Origin: Conidiobolus incongruus B7586
Taxonomy: Eukaryota > Entomophthoromycota > Entomophthoromycetes > Entomophthorales > Conidiobolaceae
DNA: 35,813 nucleotides
NCBI GenBank assembly: GCA_000697335.1
Contig: JNEM01012434.1
Span: 1 to 35,813 of the forward strand
Reading direction: 5' to 3'
How positions within the stretch are numbered: position 1 is the first letter of the stretch; every line of letters starts with the position of its first letter. Below the pieces are notes generated by a model. The model was not told where the DNA came from. It did no database searches and saw nothing but the letters and a program-made list of their open reading frames with translations. A program made the position numbers and the translations under genes. Positions 1 to 11,076 of the stretch are shown piece after piece.

Positions 1-937
1 ATTGAAAAATATTGAATTTTATTATCAAATCTATTATATTTATCAAATATAATTTTTTTTGAATATGATTATTTTATTTTATGAAAAAATTATATTTAAG
101 GAAAATAATATAATTTTTAGCTATTTTAAGTTTAATTATATAATTTTAATGATAAATTTTAAAAACCTTTGCAAATTAAGTATTTATTATTAATATAGAG
201 TTTTTTCTATTAAAAAAAACAAAGTTATTAATTATTAAAACTATATCATTTGTTTCAGCTTAATATATTTTGTTAAAATATTAATTTAAAATTAGTGAAC
301 TTATTTATTAAGTTATTATAATTATTTTATTTTAAGAACACACTTTATAATAAATTATTTTCCCCTTATTTGATGAAATCACTCAATTTAATATAAGTTT
401 ATAATAATCTCTAATGTTAAATGTTTATTCCCTATTAATACTCTATAAGCTTAATTCCTCTAATATTTATAATTAACAATAATTATTAATATATATTTTG
501 AAATATATTATGTAAAGCAGATTTTTATTCAATATTAATTATTTATATTTCCTAGATTTATACTTTTAAGTATAAGATATTTTGCATAATTGTAGAAAAA
601 TATATAATGATAAAATCCAATTATCATTATTTATTGAAATTTAAATGTTATTTAATTAATAAATATTGATATTTCAATTCCAAATAAAGTTTATAACTTA
701 GTGCATATAATGTTAAGATTATTATTTATAAAATTAATTAATATAAATAAATATACAGGGATAATTAGGATTAATTCATTTATATATTTTTATATTATTA
801 TATTTACACCTTGATAAGTTTTGAATAAGTTTAAGAAAATTAAAATTATTAAAAATTTAATGAAAACTATATATTACTATAAAATAAAGAAAATTTTAAA
901 TTTTTATATACAAATATGAAATTAAATTTTATAAAAT
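1..937. other. AT-rich intergenic, nothing recognised
   Basis: Very AT-rich sequence with homopolymer A and T runs and stops in all frames. No gene, RNA or repeat family was recognised. It includes the region downstream of the first receptor gene, which is transcribed leftwards. Confidence 0.6.
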
Positions 938-1945
938 TTAGTTATGAATATCAGTTTGAGAATCTGAACTAGGAAGTTTCTTAGGATTGATTATTTGATT
1001 CATTGTAACAGATCGTTTATCTAGAGGTTCAATATTAATATCAATTATTAAAATTATAAATAATTTACCGTGAATTATTCTATGAACTTTACTTTTTGCA
1101 AGTTTTAAAGAATCCCAAAAGGCTGGATCAATAGAAAAGGCGATAGATGTCAAAATCCCAGAGAGTCCTTGTGTTATTGCTAGCGTTATATAAATCAGGT
1201 AATAGTAATGTCCTGTTATATCCATAACAGATAAAGCTATTGGAGCTGGTAAAGTGATTAACGTTGCAAGCGGATATAAAAACGACCGCTCTGCCATCTT
1301 TTTGCGATTTTTCTTAAATTCTTCCTGTTCTTGAGGGTTTCTGATATGTAAATTAGCATAATTGCTGATCATTTTGTCGAAGCTTCTTCTACTAATGATA
1401 TATACTGTAACGCAAATAAATACAGTCAATAGTGCTAATATTCCAATTAGGCCTTCTTCGAATTTAAAATAAAGGGGATTATCAGAACCCGGACGGCATT
1501 CAATCTTACGCCGAACACCAGAATAGGTGCCGAGAAATCCAAATATTACCATGATAATCGTGATACAAAGCACCATTGATATCCAAACGCATAATTCATA
1601 TCTAACTGAAGATTTTTTAAGTAATATAATAGATCGATATAAATGAAAGCTGATTGCGATATTGGTAAAGAAGTAAAATAAACGACCAAAATATCTGAAA
1701 GCGGCAAGTCCTTCACAGTATCTCGTTCCCAACAACCTATCACTCCCAAGTGACATAACTTCTGAGAGATGTATACAAAAATCGGCCAAGGCTAAAGTTG
1801 ATATCAATCTTATTGTAAGACGATTAATTAATTTGAAGTCTATAAATCCTAATATAATAAGTGTTAAAATAACCAGACTGGTTGCAGTAATTCCAATAGG
1901 ATGAAGGATTTTGCCTATTATCACGTCAGGTTCATTTTCTCTCAT
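938..1945 (-). CDS. Seven-transmembrane receptor (GPCR-like), paralogue 1
   Basis: A 335-residue protein with seven hydrophobic segments at about residues 16-37, 40-62, 78-108, 117-141, 163-185, 221-242 and 248-273, a short N-terminus and a polar C-terminal tail. Cys77 at the start of TM3 and Cys150 in the second extracellular loop match the disulfide pair conserved in GPCRs. Asp55 in a LADF context in TM2 resembles the conserved TM2 aspartate. The long third cytoplasmic loop (about 186-220) is basic, as expected for a G-protein contact. The overall pattern recalls the broad cAMP-receptor/Git3/rhodopsin-like class seen in fungi; ligand and G protein are unknown. There are no introns, and the start is an ATG immediately before the conserved PDVIIGKILHPIGI segment shared with the neighbour. 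It lies head-to-tail with a paralogue about 1.7 kb away that is about two thirds identical by eye. I see no clear TATA box, unlike the neighbour. Confidence 0.85.
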   Translation of the reverse strand: MRENEPDVIIGKILHPIGITATSLVILTLIILGFIDFKLINRLTIRLISTLALADFCIHLSEVMSLGSDRLLGTRYCEGLAAFRYFGRLFYFFTNIAISFHLYRSIILLKKSSVRYELCVWISMVLCITIIMVIFGFLGTYSGVRRKIECRPGSDNPLYFKFEEGLIGILALLTVFICVTVYIISRRSFDKMISNYANLHIRNPQEQEEFKKNRKKMAERSFLYPLATLITLPAPIALSVMDITGHYYYLIYITLAITQGLSGILTSIAFSIDPAFWDSLKLAKSKVHRIIHGKLFIILIIDINIEPLDKRSVTMNQIINPKKLPSSDSQTDIHN

Positions 1946-3651
1946 AATTTGTTTACTACAAATTTTAGCTCAGTTTTGAATCATATGATATTGATTAAAT
2001 TGTATTCTATTAGTTTTGTATTATCTTTTAAAGCTAATTATCTTAATTTCTTATTTAGTTAATTATTTTTTAATTAATAATATTTAGGATAATATTATGT
2101 CAAAATTTCAAATATTCAAGAGAAATTGGTATTTATATACTTTTGAAAGAATGAATCTTAAATTACTTTTTCATGTAAATTTAATATAGATTTAAATATA
2201 TATTTCACCTCTAAAACAATTGGAAATAAAGTTGTTTCAATATTGAGGATGCAAGAATCTGTGAGTGAATATTAATTACATTTCTACCAATTTTTTTACC
2301 TCAAATTCTACTCAATATATGATATCGGATTTTATATTCTTTTCAAATAAATATAATATAATTTTACTGTTCAAAATGAATAAAACAATAAAGTCTAAAT
2401 TATCAAATTTCTCTAACTTAAAAAAATGTATATATTATATTATTAAATTTATGATATAATTATTATAAATTATTGGTATTAATTTTCTATTATTTTCTAC
2501 ATTACATATAGATATTGCTATATAATAAATTTTGAGCAAAATTTAACTTTTTTAATTTTCAAAATATCCATTTTATATAAGTATAATATTCAATATTATT
2601 TTTCTAAAATAATTACTGATATCAAAAATTTATAAATTGGGTTTTTAGAATAAAATATATATCAAACACTTATAACTTAATATTAAAAGTGTTATTAGAA
2701 GTTTTAAAAATGGTAAATTTTTGGGATAAAAGTAGTTAAATGATTTTTATTAGTTTGCTTATATTAATTATATATTAAATGCTATTGTTGAATTTTTTAA
2801 ATAAAAGCAAGTCTTTCCTAGAAAATAACATAATCAATTAGCTTATGAAAGGGGTGGCTTCCAAAGAGATTTCTTGATTTAATATTGTAATTACATTTTC
2901 TTTGAATACTGACGAAATTTTCCCTTAACAATAATTATTTTCCAAGATTATATTATAGATATGATTTTCAAACTAATCATTTGAAACATCATCAGAAAAA
3001 ATCAGATAAATAATCAATCTTTTATTTGAAATTAATTTTACATACTATCAGAATAATATTTATTGAATATATTTAGTGTAATTGTGATAAATTTATATTA
3101 ATAAAATAATGAATAGTAATAAAAGATCTTTTACTTAAGATATTTAAGAAATATTAATTATTTAAATTATCTTATCATTGTTAAACTTATTTATTTAAAA
3201 ATTACAAATATATATTTAATTTTTTTCTAAGTAATCTAAATTTAATAAAGTATAATACAAAAATATGATGTTTGAATCTAAATTTCAGATTATTTAATAT
3301 GATTTTAAATATACCAATAGTCATTATATATTAAATAAATAATCATTAGTTTGTTAGTGTTATATTCTAGAAAATTTATTTTATATTAAAATATCTATAT
3401 AAATGTGTTAGCTCCTTTGATGAAATTTTAAATGAAATTAATTTGAATAACCATATTAATCATTCACATATAAATGTATAATCTTAATATTATTCTATTC
3501 ACCAATTCAGAATCCATATCTGGAACCTACCAAAATTTAATTTATTTGAAAATTATTATGAATATTAAATTCCAAACTTACCAATTTTATTAAATTTATT
3601 AAATACTGTGTAATATTAAAATGCTATTAGATAACTTTCATATATCATACA
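1946..3651. other. AT-rich intergenic between the receptor paralogues
   Basis: 1.7 kb of AT-rich spacer. A 64-codon open stretch near 2265-2459 has only low-complexity Asn/Ile/Lys/Phe composition and a non-ATG start, so it is not called. No promoter could be assigned with confidence for the upstream side of the first receptor. Confidence 0.6.
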
Positions 3652-4659
3652 TTAAACTGAGTTTGTGAATCCGATATCGAATTTTTCATTTGATTGATTG
3701 ACACTCGATCCATTGGAAATGATCTTTTCTCTAGATCGAAAATTAATATCAAATATTAGTATTCTTCTACTAAAAGCTTTACCTTCAATATATTTTGTTA
3801 CTTTCAATTTAGCAATGTTGATAGAGTCCCAAAGTGCTGGATCTATATAAAATGCGGTAGCTGTCAAAATACCTGAGCATCCTTGAGTTAATGCAAGTAC
3901 AATATAGATAGCGGGATAATAGGTATTAGTAACATCCATTACAGATAAAGCAATAGGAGCAGGCAGTGTAATAATGGTAGCTAAAGGGTACAAAAATGAT
4001 CGTTCTGCCATTCTTTTACGCTGCCTCTTGAAAACTTGTTGTTCGAGTAGATTACTAATATGTAGATTTGCATAGTTTTCGATCGCCTTGACAAAACTTC
4101 TGCGACTAATAATATACACTGTCACACAAATTATCAAAGTTAATGATGCTAAAGATCCGATTAATCCCTCTTCGATTTTAAAATAAAGTGGGTTGTCAGA
4201 TCCTGGACGACATTCTATTTTATTTTCAACTCCCGAATAGGTACCCAAAAAGCCAAATATTACCATGATTATACCGATTACTAATATCATTGATAGCCAA
4301 ACTATCACTTCATATTTCATTGAAGATTTTTTTAGAAGAACAATAGATCTATAGAGATGGAAACTAATTGCAATATTGGTACAAAAATAAAATAACCTAC
4401 CGAAAAATCGAAATGCTGCCAATCCTTCACAATACCTAGTCCCTAGTAAGTGATGTGTACCAAGAGATAGTATTTCTGATAAATGGATGCAGAAATCCGC
4501 CATCGCAATAGTTGCGATTAATCTTATCGTAAGTCGATTGATGAGTCTGAAATCTATTGAACCCAAAATAACAAGTGTTATCATTATTAAACTAGTTGCT
4601 GCTATTCCTATAGGATGTAGAATTTTCCCAATAATAACGTCAGGATCATTTGATGACAT
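3652..4659 (-). CDS. Seven-transmembrane receptor (GPCR-like), paralogue 2
   Basis: 335 residues, colinear without gaps with the other receptor through about residue 290, with the same seven membrane segments. Cys77, Cys150 and Asp55 are all kept. The TM3 stretch, the TM4-loop FGFLGTYSGV, the loop motif CRPGSDNPLYFK and the TM6 stretch SFLYPLAT with TLPAPIALSVMD are nearly invariant between the two copies. The third cytoplasmic loop and above all the C-terminal tail (from about 297) differ, which suggests different downstream coupling or desensitisation. A good TATA box (GTATAAAAG on the minus strand) lies about 50 bp upstream of the ATG. The gene is single-exon. It is most simply a tandem duplicate. 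Ligand class is unknown; a nutrient, pheromone or cAMP-like receptor is possible but not shown. Confidence 0.85.
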   Translation of the reverse strand: MSSNDPDVIIGKILHPIGIAATSLIMITLVILGSIDFRLINRLTIRLIATIAMADFCIHLSEILSLGTHHLLGTRYCEGLAAFRFFGRLFYFCTNIAISFHLYRSIVLLKKSSMKYEVIVWLSMILVIGIIMVIFGFLGTYSGVENKIECRPGSDNPLYFKIEEGLIGSLASLTLIICVTVYIISRRSFVKAIENYANLHISNLLEQQVFKRQRKRMAERSFLYPLATIITLPAPIALSVMDVTNTYYPAIYIVLALTQGCSGILTATAFYIDPALWDSINIAKLKVTKYIEGKAFSRRILIFDINFRSREKIISNGSSVNQSNEKFDIGFTNSV

Positions 4660-4706
4660 AATAATTGATATTAGGTATTAAACACAAATACAACCTAAAG
4701 AATATA

Positions 4707-4715
4707 CTTTTATAC
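4707..4715 (-). promoter_or_regulatory. TATA box of receptor paralogue 2
   Basis: GTATAAAAG on the minus strand, 48-56 bp upstream of the ATG at 4659. The spacing matches the TATA boxes of the secreted-protein genes in this window. Confidence 0.6.
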
Positions 4716-6958
4716 AAACTTAATTTTAATCTTGAATGAAGAATTTGTAATATAATATATTTTTAAAGTAAATACCTTTAAAATGTAAGTCCATATTAAA
4801 TGACAGGTTTAAGATGGAAAACTTGGATTATTTATAATTTCATTATTTTCCAATTAGACTAATGATGATATGTTTATTTGCCTGTTTGATTTTATTAATT
4901 ATCTTGAATCCTGTTCAATTAATTTCAGTAATGCTTTATAAATTATGAATTCGATATTAAACAAAACCTCAAAATATCTCTAATTCAATCAAATAATATA
5001 AAAACAATAAACCTTAAAAATACTAGTATCTATTCATCTCACAATAATATACATATATTTAGATTTAAAGATAGTATACTCAAAATTGATTAATCATCTA
5101 AATCATGGAAATTACTTGTTAAGTTATTGAGAATAAAATATAATTTATAACTAAAGCTTATATAGGGATGTAATATAATCAATACCTTAGAGGTTTTCGG
5201 AAATATTTAATAAAATGTATCAATAGCTAGATATTTAAATATTTAAATATTATTCCAATTTAATAAACAAGGATTTAAAATATTTGAAAAAAAATTGAAT
5301 ATTTTTTATATTAAATACCACATATATTATGGTTTTGAAAAAATTTTAATATTTTATCACTATTAATTAGTTATAAATAGAAATTGAATTTTAAGATATA
5401 TTTTCTAACTATTTCTATTATTTGAATCTTTTATGCCTACTTTTTAATTATTTGCATTTTATTAATTTGAATTATATAATCCAAATAACATTTTTTAACT
5501 TAACTATATCAGCTTACGTTATTCCTTGTGATTAAAGATTAAAATACATTCAAATGAGTGGTTTTGTACATAAATTTCATTGGATAAATTTAATTAAAAT
5601 CAATTTTATGTATATGTTTCCAAACTGAGTGTTAAAGTTTATAAGTAATTAAAGTTTGAATTATTTATCAAATAAAATAATTAATAGATCTATTTTTCAA
5701 TTTTTTCTAATTCAAAATCAAATTTCTATTTACTAATTTTCACAACTTAAAACTTTAGTATTGACGAATATATAAATTAACTATGTTTTTTTATTATACA
5801 AAAATAGTTTGGTAATAATAAAAAAATTCTGCATGAAAACAAAGATATTAGACTTTATAAATCATCCATACAGCCGAAACTAAAACTGCCTATTCTGGTT
5901 TAATTTTGTATATTCGATTATTTTTGATATATTATAAAAATTTCCATATATATATACATTTGGTTGGAGCAGTTAAGTTATCTTGTAATCAAAATGCGTC
6001 AAAAATTGAATGATTTAGAAGAAAAGTAAGATATTTAGATATAAATGAATAAAAGATAAAACATTTGAATAAGTAGGATTAATTTTATGGATTATACTTA
6101 TCAAAATGATGTTTGTAATTTGATCTTTTTATGGCTGTGGGAATAATTTTGGATAGCCATTAGGTAATAATAATCAAAATCCAACCATATATATTTATTT
6201 AAGCGTTTAATTATTTTAACAAATGGATAAATAACAATATTCTATTCAATATAAAGATATATTGTATATTTAAGCAAAATATAGTACTAGTCAATTTTTT
6301 TATTATTACCATATTTTAAATTTGTTTTAGATTTTAATATTTATAAATTATTTAAATAATAGCAAAAATTTATTATTTTTTGAATAGTATATATATATTT
6401 ATTATATAAATCAGTGAATTATTTTTTCATTGTGAAAAATTAATATTATATAGTAAACTCACTAATCAAAATATAACCTTGTGAACTCAATAATTTGAAA
6501 TAGATGATTAATTAATCATTCGTTATATATAAATTTATATAATTGAAATATATTTTATAGATATTTTCTGTGTTTTAAGTTAATCAATATCCAATATATC
6601 CCTTTCTGTTTTCCTCTTCTTAACCTTCTAAAAATTGATATCCATAATCATATTATAGCTCAATAATGTTGAGGAATTAAAATATATTTATATTTGGAAA
6701 CCATGATCAAAAATTTCAAATGCTCTAGTAGTTAATACAATCTATTTGTTGTTTCAAAAAAAACATATTGTATATTTTAGTATTTGTTTTCTTAAAATCA
6801 TTCTTAATCAATAAAATAATAAATTTACACTCTTCGTATACTGTAAATATTATATATTACTCTTTATAAAGTATTTTTGATCAAATTAAAGGCTTAAATT
6901 GAACATTTTGTAATTGATAATTTATTCTATAAATATTATAATTTAATTTTACCGAATC
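4716..6958. other. AT-rich intergenic, nothing recognised
   Basis: 2.2 kb of AT-rich sequence with frequent stops on both strands. No coding segment, RNA gene or element ends were recognised. Confidence 0.6.
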
Positions 6959-7290
6959 ATGAGGAATAATTGTACACATCACTCAAGAAACTCCAATTGC
7001 CACACTGATTCAAGAAGCCACATTGGAGGTGCTTCATTTCATGAACTGATAGAACCTATCACTTAATAAACACATCCTTCTACCTTCATTTCAAAAGCAT
7101 CCAGTCTCTAAGTTTTTCTCGTAACTCTCACAAAAGTATTGAGTCGTGACGAAAGTGAGATATTTATTAGCAGTAAGCCATTTTCACTCAATTTGGTGAA
7201 CCCCACTAACTTCTCCCAATTTTGTGGCAACCTATTGTTTACCAATGGCGATACCCTGTTTAAGCATCTAAAACATATTTCTTCCAGCAG
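6959..7290 (-). pseudogene. Possible decayed protein-coding relic, family not identified
   Basis: This block is visibly richer in G+C than its flanks, which here marks coding sequence. On the minus strand one frame is open for 60 codons (7290-7111) with a balanced, leucine-rich composition, including RLPQNWEKLVGFTKLS. The same frame then continues through a few stops with plausible segments such as APPMWLLESVWQLEFLE. The leucine spacing is vaguely reminiscent of F-box/LRR-type proteins, but I do not recognise it. There is no start with signal or promoter context. A plus-strand open frame over 7139-7321 starts at TTG and looks like its antisense shadow. It could also be a small non-coding gene. 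The call rests on composition and frame preservation only. Confidence 0.35.
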
Positions 7291-7966
7291 TTACGACCGT
7301 CAATCGCTATATATTCATTAAAATATTAAATATTAAAATAGTCAAATTAAAAACAAACGATATTTTTATTTTGATATATAATTATAAAATTATAAAAATT
7401 TATTTATTGTAAAATCCAGATATTTGAATAGCTGTTTTACACTTGATATACAAATATAGCTGGATAAATGATATTATTAATAATTAAAAATATTCAATAA
7501 TAAGTTATCAGAGAGTTGATTTTGCCAAAATATGTTCCTTTCCAAATATATTATAATTATGTGAGAAATATAGAATAGGTTGCTTTCTAACACTATTGGT
7601 TAATAAAGACTATTCAGAAAATAATATTTTAGGGTAATTATATATTCATTATAAATGATAGATGAAAAAACCACTCTTCTCTATATAATCTAAGACTTTT
7701 ATTTTCAATACGAATGGTAATAAATCTAAAATAGTTAATAAATAGAAAAAGTATTATCATATTTAGATATATATAGTAATATAATACTGGAAATTTTATC
7801 AAATTTTATTGATATAAATTTGGAGTTATAAATTTAATCAATTAATGAGTAAAGCTGTGACACAAAATATACAATAATAGTTTTATAGTTTTTGAAATTT
7901 TATTATAAAGGTTTCAAGTTAAATATAGGAGAGAGGATAAAGTTAAGGTAGAACTTATTGGAATCT
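7291..7966. other. AT-rich intergenic, nothing recognised
   Basis: Spacer between the relic and the 3' end of the first CHAP gene. No feature was recognised. Confidence 0.6.
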
Positions 7967-8848
7967 TTAACACTTAAGCTGGACACCATTCTTTTGAATG
8001 TATTCAACACCCGAAGCTTGGCCTCTTTGCTTAATGTAGGTAGTCTTCCAAGGAGTTGGATAGTTCCAGTTTGAGACACAAACATCGCCATTCTGGTATA
8101 CTTTTTCGACGATACCAACATGACCGGTGCCACCAGCACCGAGAACACCAGGTTGAGTGACGACCATGGCACCAACTGATGGTTTGGCTGAGATTGTGTA
8201 GCCACCTTTGCGTCTTGCGTCTGATGGCCACAGACGAGCGTCTCCGTTCAATTGACCATTGACTCCAAAGAGTTCTTTGTATCTGGCATCGGCCCACTCT
8301 GTGCATTGGCCGCTGGGGTAAGGTTGGTTCATAGGTGATCCGAATTGACCTTGGTTTTGGGCACTGGATTTGGTACATGGATCATTGTCAGGGACCGGAG
8401 CATCGCACTTTCCACCGGATGGGCGCTGACCTTGGTCTTGATTCTGATTCTGGTTTTGATTCTGCTGTTGTTGTTGATTTTGATTATTTCCAGGATATTG
8501 ATTTTGATTCTGATTCTGGTTAGGATATCGGCCATTGTTATGAGAACCTTGATCCCACCAGTTTCCTTGTTGATTTTGGTTATTCCAGTTATTCCAGTTA
8601 TTCTGGGGGCGATTCCAGTAGTTTCCTTGATTTTGGTTCCAATTGTTTTGAGGACGATTCCAATAGTTGCCTTGATTGCCACTATTCCAGTAGTTTCCTT
8701 GATTTCCGCTATTCCAACTCATTCCTTGGTTGCCATTGTTCATGAATTGATTGATCCAATTTCCCATTTGGTTACCACCATCGAAGAAGAGAGCCTGCAC
8801 TTCTGTGGTAGCGATGAGAGATAAAATAACGGTGTTCAAAGGATTCAT
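7967..8848 (-). CDS. Secreted CHAP-domain hydrolase with Asn/Gln-rich repeats (CHAP 1)
   Basis: 293 residues from the ATG at 8848; an upstream in-frame TTG is not needed. Residues 1-19 form a signal peptide ending EVQA. Residues about 28-100 are imperfect NQGNYWN / RPQNNWN repeats, and about 109-140 a Gln/Asn tract. The rest, from about 146, is a cysteine-bearing CHAP domain: catalytic Cys182 in SGQCTEWAD, His243 in GHVGIVEKV, and a polar third residue at Asn260 in CVSNWN. Other cysteines are at 148, 158, 257 and 293. CHAP enzymes are amidases or endopeptidases of peptidoglycan or glutathionylspermidine-type bonds, and are mostly bacterial and phage proteins. Secretion suggests attack on bacterial walls or a role in the organism's own surface; the substrate is unknown. 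A TATA box lies about 55 bp upstream. Paralogues lie at 11.1-12.1 and 14.8-15.6 kb. Confidence 0.85.
   Translation of the reverse strand: MNPLNTVILSLIATTEVQALFFDGGNQMGNWINQFMNNGNQGMSWNSGNQGNYWNSGNQGNYWNRPQNNWNQNQGNYWNRPQNNWNNWNNQNQQGNWWDQGSHNNGRYPNQNQNQNQYPGNNQNQQQQQNQNQNQNQDQGQRPSGGKCDAPVPDNDPCTKSSAQNQGQFGSPMNQPYPSGQCTEWADARYKELFGVNGQLNGDARLWPSDARRKGGYTISAKPSVGAMVVTQPGVLGAGGTGHVGIVEKVYQNGDVCVSNWNYPTPWKTTYIKQRGQASGVEYIQKNGVQLKC
8427..8734 (-). repeat. In-gene tandem repeats and Gln/Asn-rich linker of CHAP 1
   Basis: The DNA encodes imperfect 7-14 residue repeats built on GNYWN and RPQNNWNQ, followed by a Gln/Asn tract (about residues 109-140). The plus strand is therefore rich in tandem ttg/att/ctg triplets, which also generates long spurious open frames on both strands. 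Confidence 0.8.
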
Positions 8849-8901
8849 GGTCAATATATCAAATATGACTTTAAGTTAATGATTTTTGATTTCAAACTCT
8901 C

Positions 8902-8910
8902 CTTTATATA
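8902..8910 (-). promoter_or_regulatory. TATA box of CHAP 1
   Basis: TATATAAAG on the minus strand, 54-62 bp upstream of the ATG at 8848. Confidence 0.55.
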
Positions 8911-10323
8911 ATACATAACTTGCAAAATCTGTTGCCGAATGATATATTATACGGATATACAAAACCAGTAACATACAAAAAAATGGATACAATATAATCA
9001 ATATTTGAACTATTTTCAAATCACGAAACCTATCATAATTCTTAAAACCGCGAATAATTACCAATTACATTGATATACCACAAAAATTCTCAAAGATTTG
9101 AAAAACGAGCAGAGTTGGCGTTTATTAATGCATTACGATTATCTATTTAATTAAAACTAGAATTGCCAATGTCGACCTGGTTTGATCTATTGGTGACACG
9201 ATTATTATCAGGAGTCGGTCAATTGGGTGTACTTAACTATCAATTTTTGTGTAATTTTAGATGGTTCAGGTTTTTTAATAAATAGTATCCAATTTAGCAA
9301 AATGTATAATCCAAAGTGTAATAATATTACTATATATAGTTAACTATAGTTAAATACTAAATTAACATCTAAAGATATATGTTTTTTGTTTTTTAATCAA
9401 AATTGATGTAATTAATTGTTAATTTAAAATTCTAAACATGAAGGCGCTAAAAATCATATATTCGGAAATAATTATTAAAAATCTAGGTTTTAAAAGATTA
9501 AATTATTTTAATAATTTTCAAAATTCTCAAAATTCAAAAGCATATAAAAATAAACTTGTTTTTAATTAAAAAAATTGACAGAATTATTTTAAGAAAGTTG
9601 AACAATGTATTAATAAAATGAAATAATTATGCGTTGGAAAAATTAAAGAAATATTCGCCCATTTTATTAAAATAATTTCGAAATTTGTGGATCAACTTAA
9701 AAATAGAAATTGTTAATAATTCGTTCGATATACTTTTGAACAAATAATAAATGGTATAAAACTTGATATTCTAATTAATATTATAATACATTGCATTAAA
9801 GAGCTTGGATTAACTCACAATGTTTAATTCATAATATAGTTTTTAGTTTAATTTCGATATTTAAGATTGCTAAAAGCAAAACTGACTAATTATCAAATAA
9901 TGATCCCCTTTATCAGCTCATTTTACAGAAAAAACATCAATATACAGAATTTTTGAAAATATTTTAAAAATTTGCTTTATTCGATTACAATATTGTAATA
10001 GATAAATATTTGTCTTAAAAAGTGTTATTTCTAAATTATTCTATAAATAATAATTGTTATATATTTTTAAATAAAATCTACATAATATTTTTAATTTATC
10101 TCTTATTTATTACCATTAAAAAAGCAGCGAGTTAAAAATTCAGATTGAATAGTCAGTTTGAAGGTATAATGAATGTAACAATAGTTATGTTTTGATATTG
10201 CTCATATGTAAAACTTTTGATCTTAACAAATTATTGTTAATTATATTGATAATATAATGTAAAAAGAGAGAGAATTAGAAATAATAGTATAAAATTATTA
10301 TGTTTGAATACAGTGAAGTTAAA
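8911..10323. other. AT-rich intergenic, nothing recognised
   Basis: 1.4 kb upstream of CHAP 1. A slightly less AT-rich patch at about 9100-9260 could hold regulatory sites for CHAP 1, but no motif was recognised. No gene was seen. Confidence 0.55.
10291..10294 (-). terminator. Candidate Pol III terminator for tRNA-Arg
   Basis: The first TTTT on the minus strand downstream of the tRNA, about 30 nt beyond its 3' end. Confidence 0.4.
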
Positions 10324-10396
10324 CGATTCCACCAGGGATTGAACCTGGAATCTCTTGATCCGTAGTCAAGCGCCTTATCCATTTGGCCATGGAACC
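10324..10396 (-). tRNA. tRNA-Arg (anticodon ACG)
   Basis: 73 nt on the minus strand folding as a standard cloverleaf. The acceptor GGTTCCA pairs with TGGAATC (one G-U), with discriminator G. The D arm is formed by GCC...GGC. The anticodon stem is CTTGA/TCAAG with loop CTACGGA, giving ACG (read as ICG). The T stem is CCAGG/CCTGG with loop TTCAATC. There is no intron and no encoded CCA. Internal A box TGGCCAAATGG and B box GTTCAATCC match Pol III promoter consensus. A TTTT run on the minus strand lies about 30 nt past the 3' end. It is a cytosolic eukaryotic-type tRNA and overlaps no real gene. Confidence 0.95.
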
Positions 10397-11076
10397 TTGT
10401 TTATTCTAGTGAAAAGAATAGTTGTGGAAGAAAGCTTTTGTTTATTAGAATTCGAAAATAATAAATACAATAATAGCTTATTCATGATACAGGTTTATAA
10501 TACGATTTTTTCATTATCTCTTATTTTTCATATATAATGAATTGTTTATTAATCAATTGATATTCAAAGATGTAATTAATCAATTACAAACAATATCAAA
10601 TTTTATAATTTTATTATTTATTACAATATTATAATCACTTTTTTTAATTTATAACCAAAATGGCTTTAATAAATCAAGATTTCTTTGATAAAAGACAAAT
10701 ATTGGTATCAGCTTAAATATTAATCATAGTCTAATATAAATGTGATTATTAAAAAATAAAATTTTGACATTAATATTATTTCTTTGAACTAATGGTATAT
10801 AATATTTTAAAATTTTTATTAATTGTTTGGTTAAAAAATAATACTATTATTAGTTTTTATTTTATAAAAATTTAACTGAATATGAATAAATTCATCTAAT
10901 TTTTAATAGTTATTCAAAATCCTACTTTTTATATAAATAATTTGAGCAATAATTGAAATTTAATGGAATTTTAGAATAAATAAAATTTATAATTATACTT
11001 AATCTCGATAAATATCTAATCAAATTATGGAAGACTTAGTATTTATTTAATAAATCATTGATCAGTATTGATTTAC
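10397..11076. other. AT-rich intergenic, nothing recognised
   Basis: Spacer between the tRNA and the 3' end of the CHAP pseudogene. No feature was recognised. Confidence 0.6.

Noticed and set aside
2265-2459. Small open frames in intergenic AT DNA (also near 12836, 13829, 16078)
   Set aside because: Composition is dominated by Asn, Ile, Lys, Tyr and Phe as expected from random AT sequence; non-ATG starts, no motif, no promoter.
8329-8824. Several long open frames on both strands inside CHAP 1
   Set aside because: They are shadows of the Asn/Gln/Trp repeat region; their low-complexity Ile/Leu/Val or Lys/Ile/Thr runs follow from frame shift of the repeats.
10355-10537. 60-codon plus-strand frame overlapping the tRNA
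   Set aside because: It begins inside the antisense of a well-formed tRNA and continues into AT-rich sequence with no coding character.
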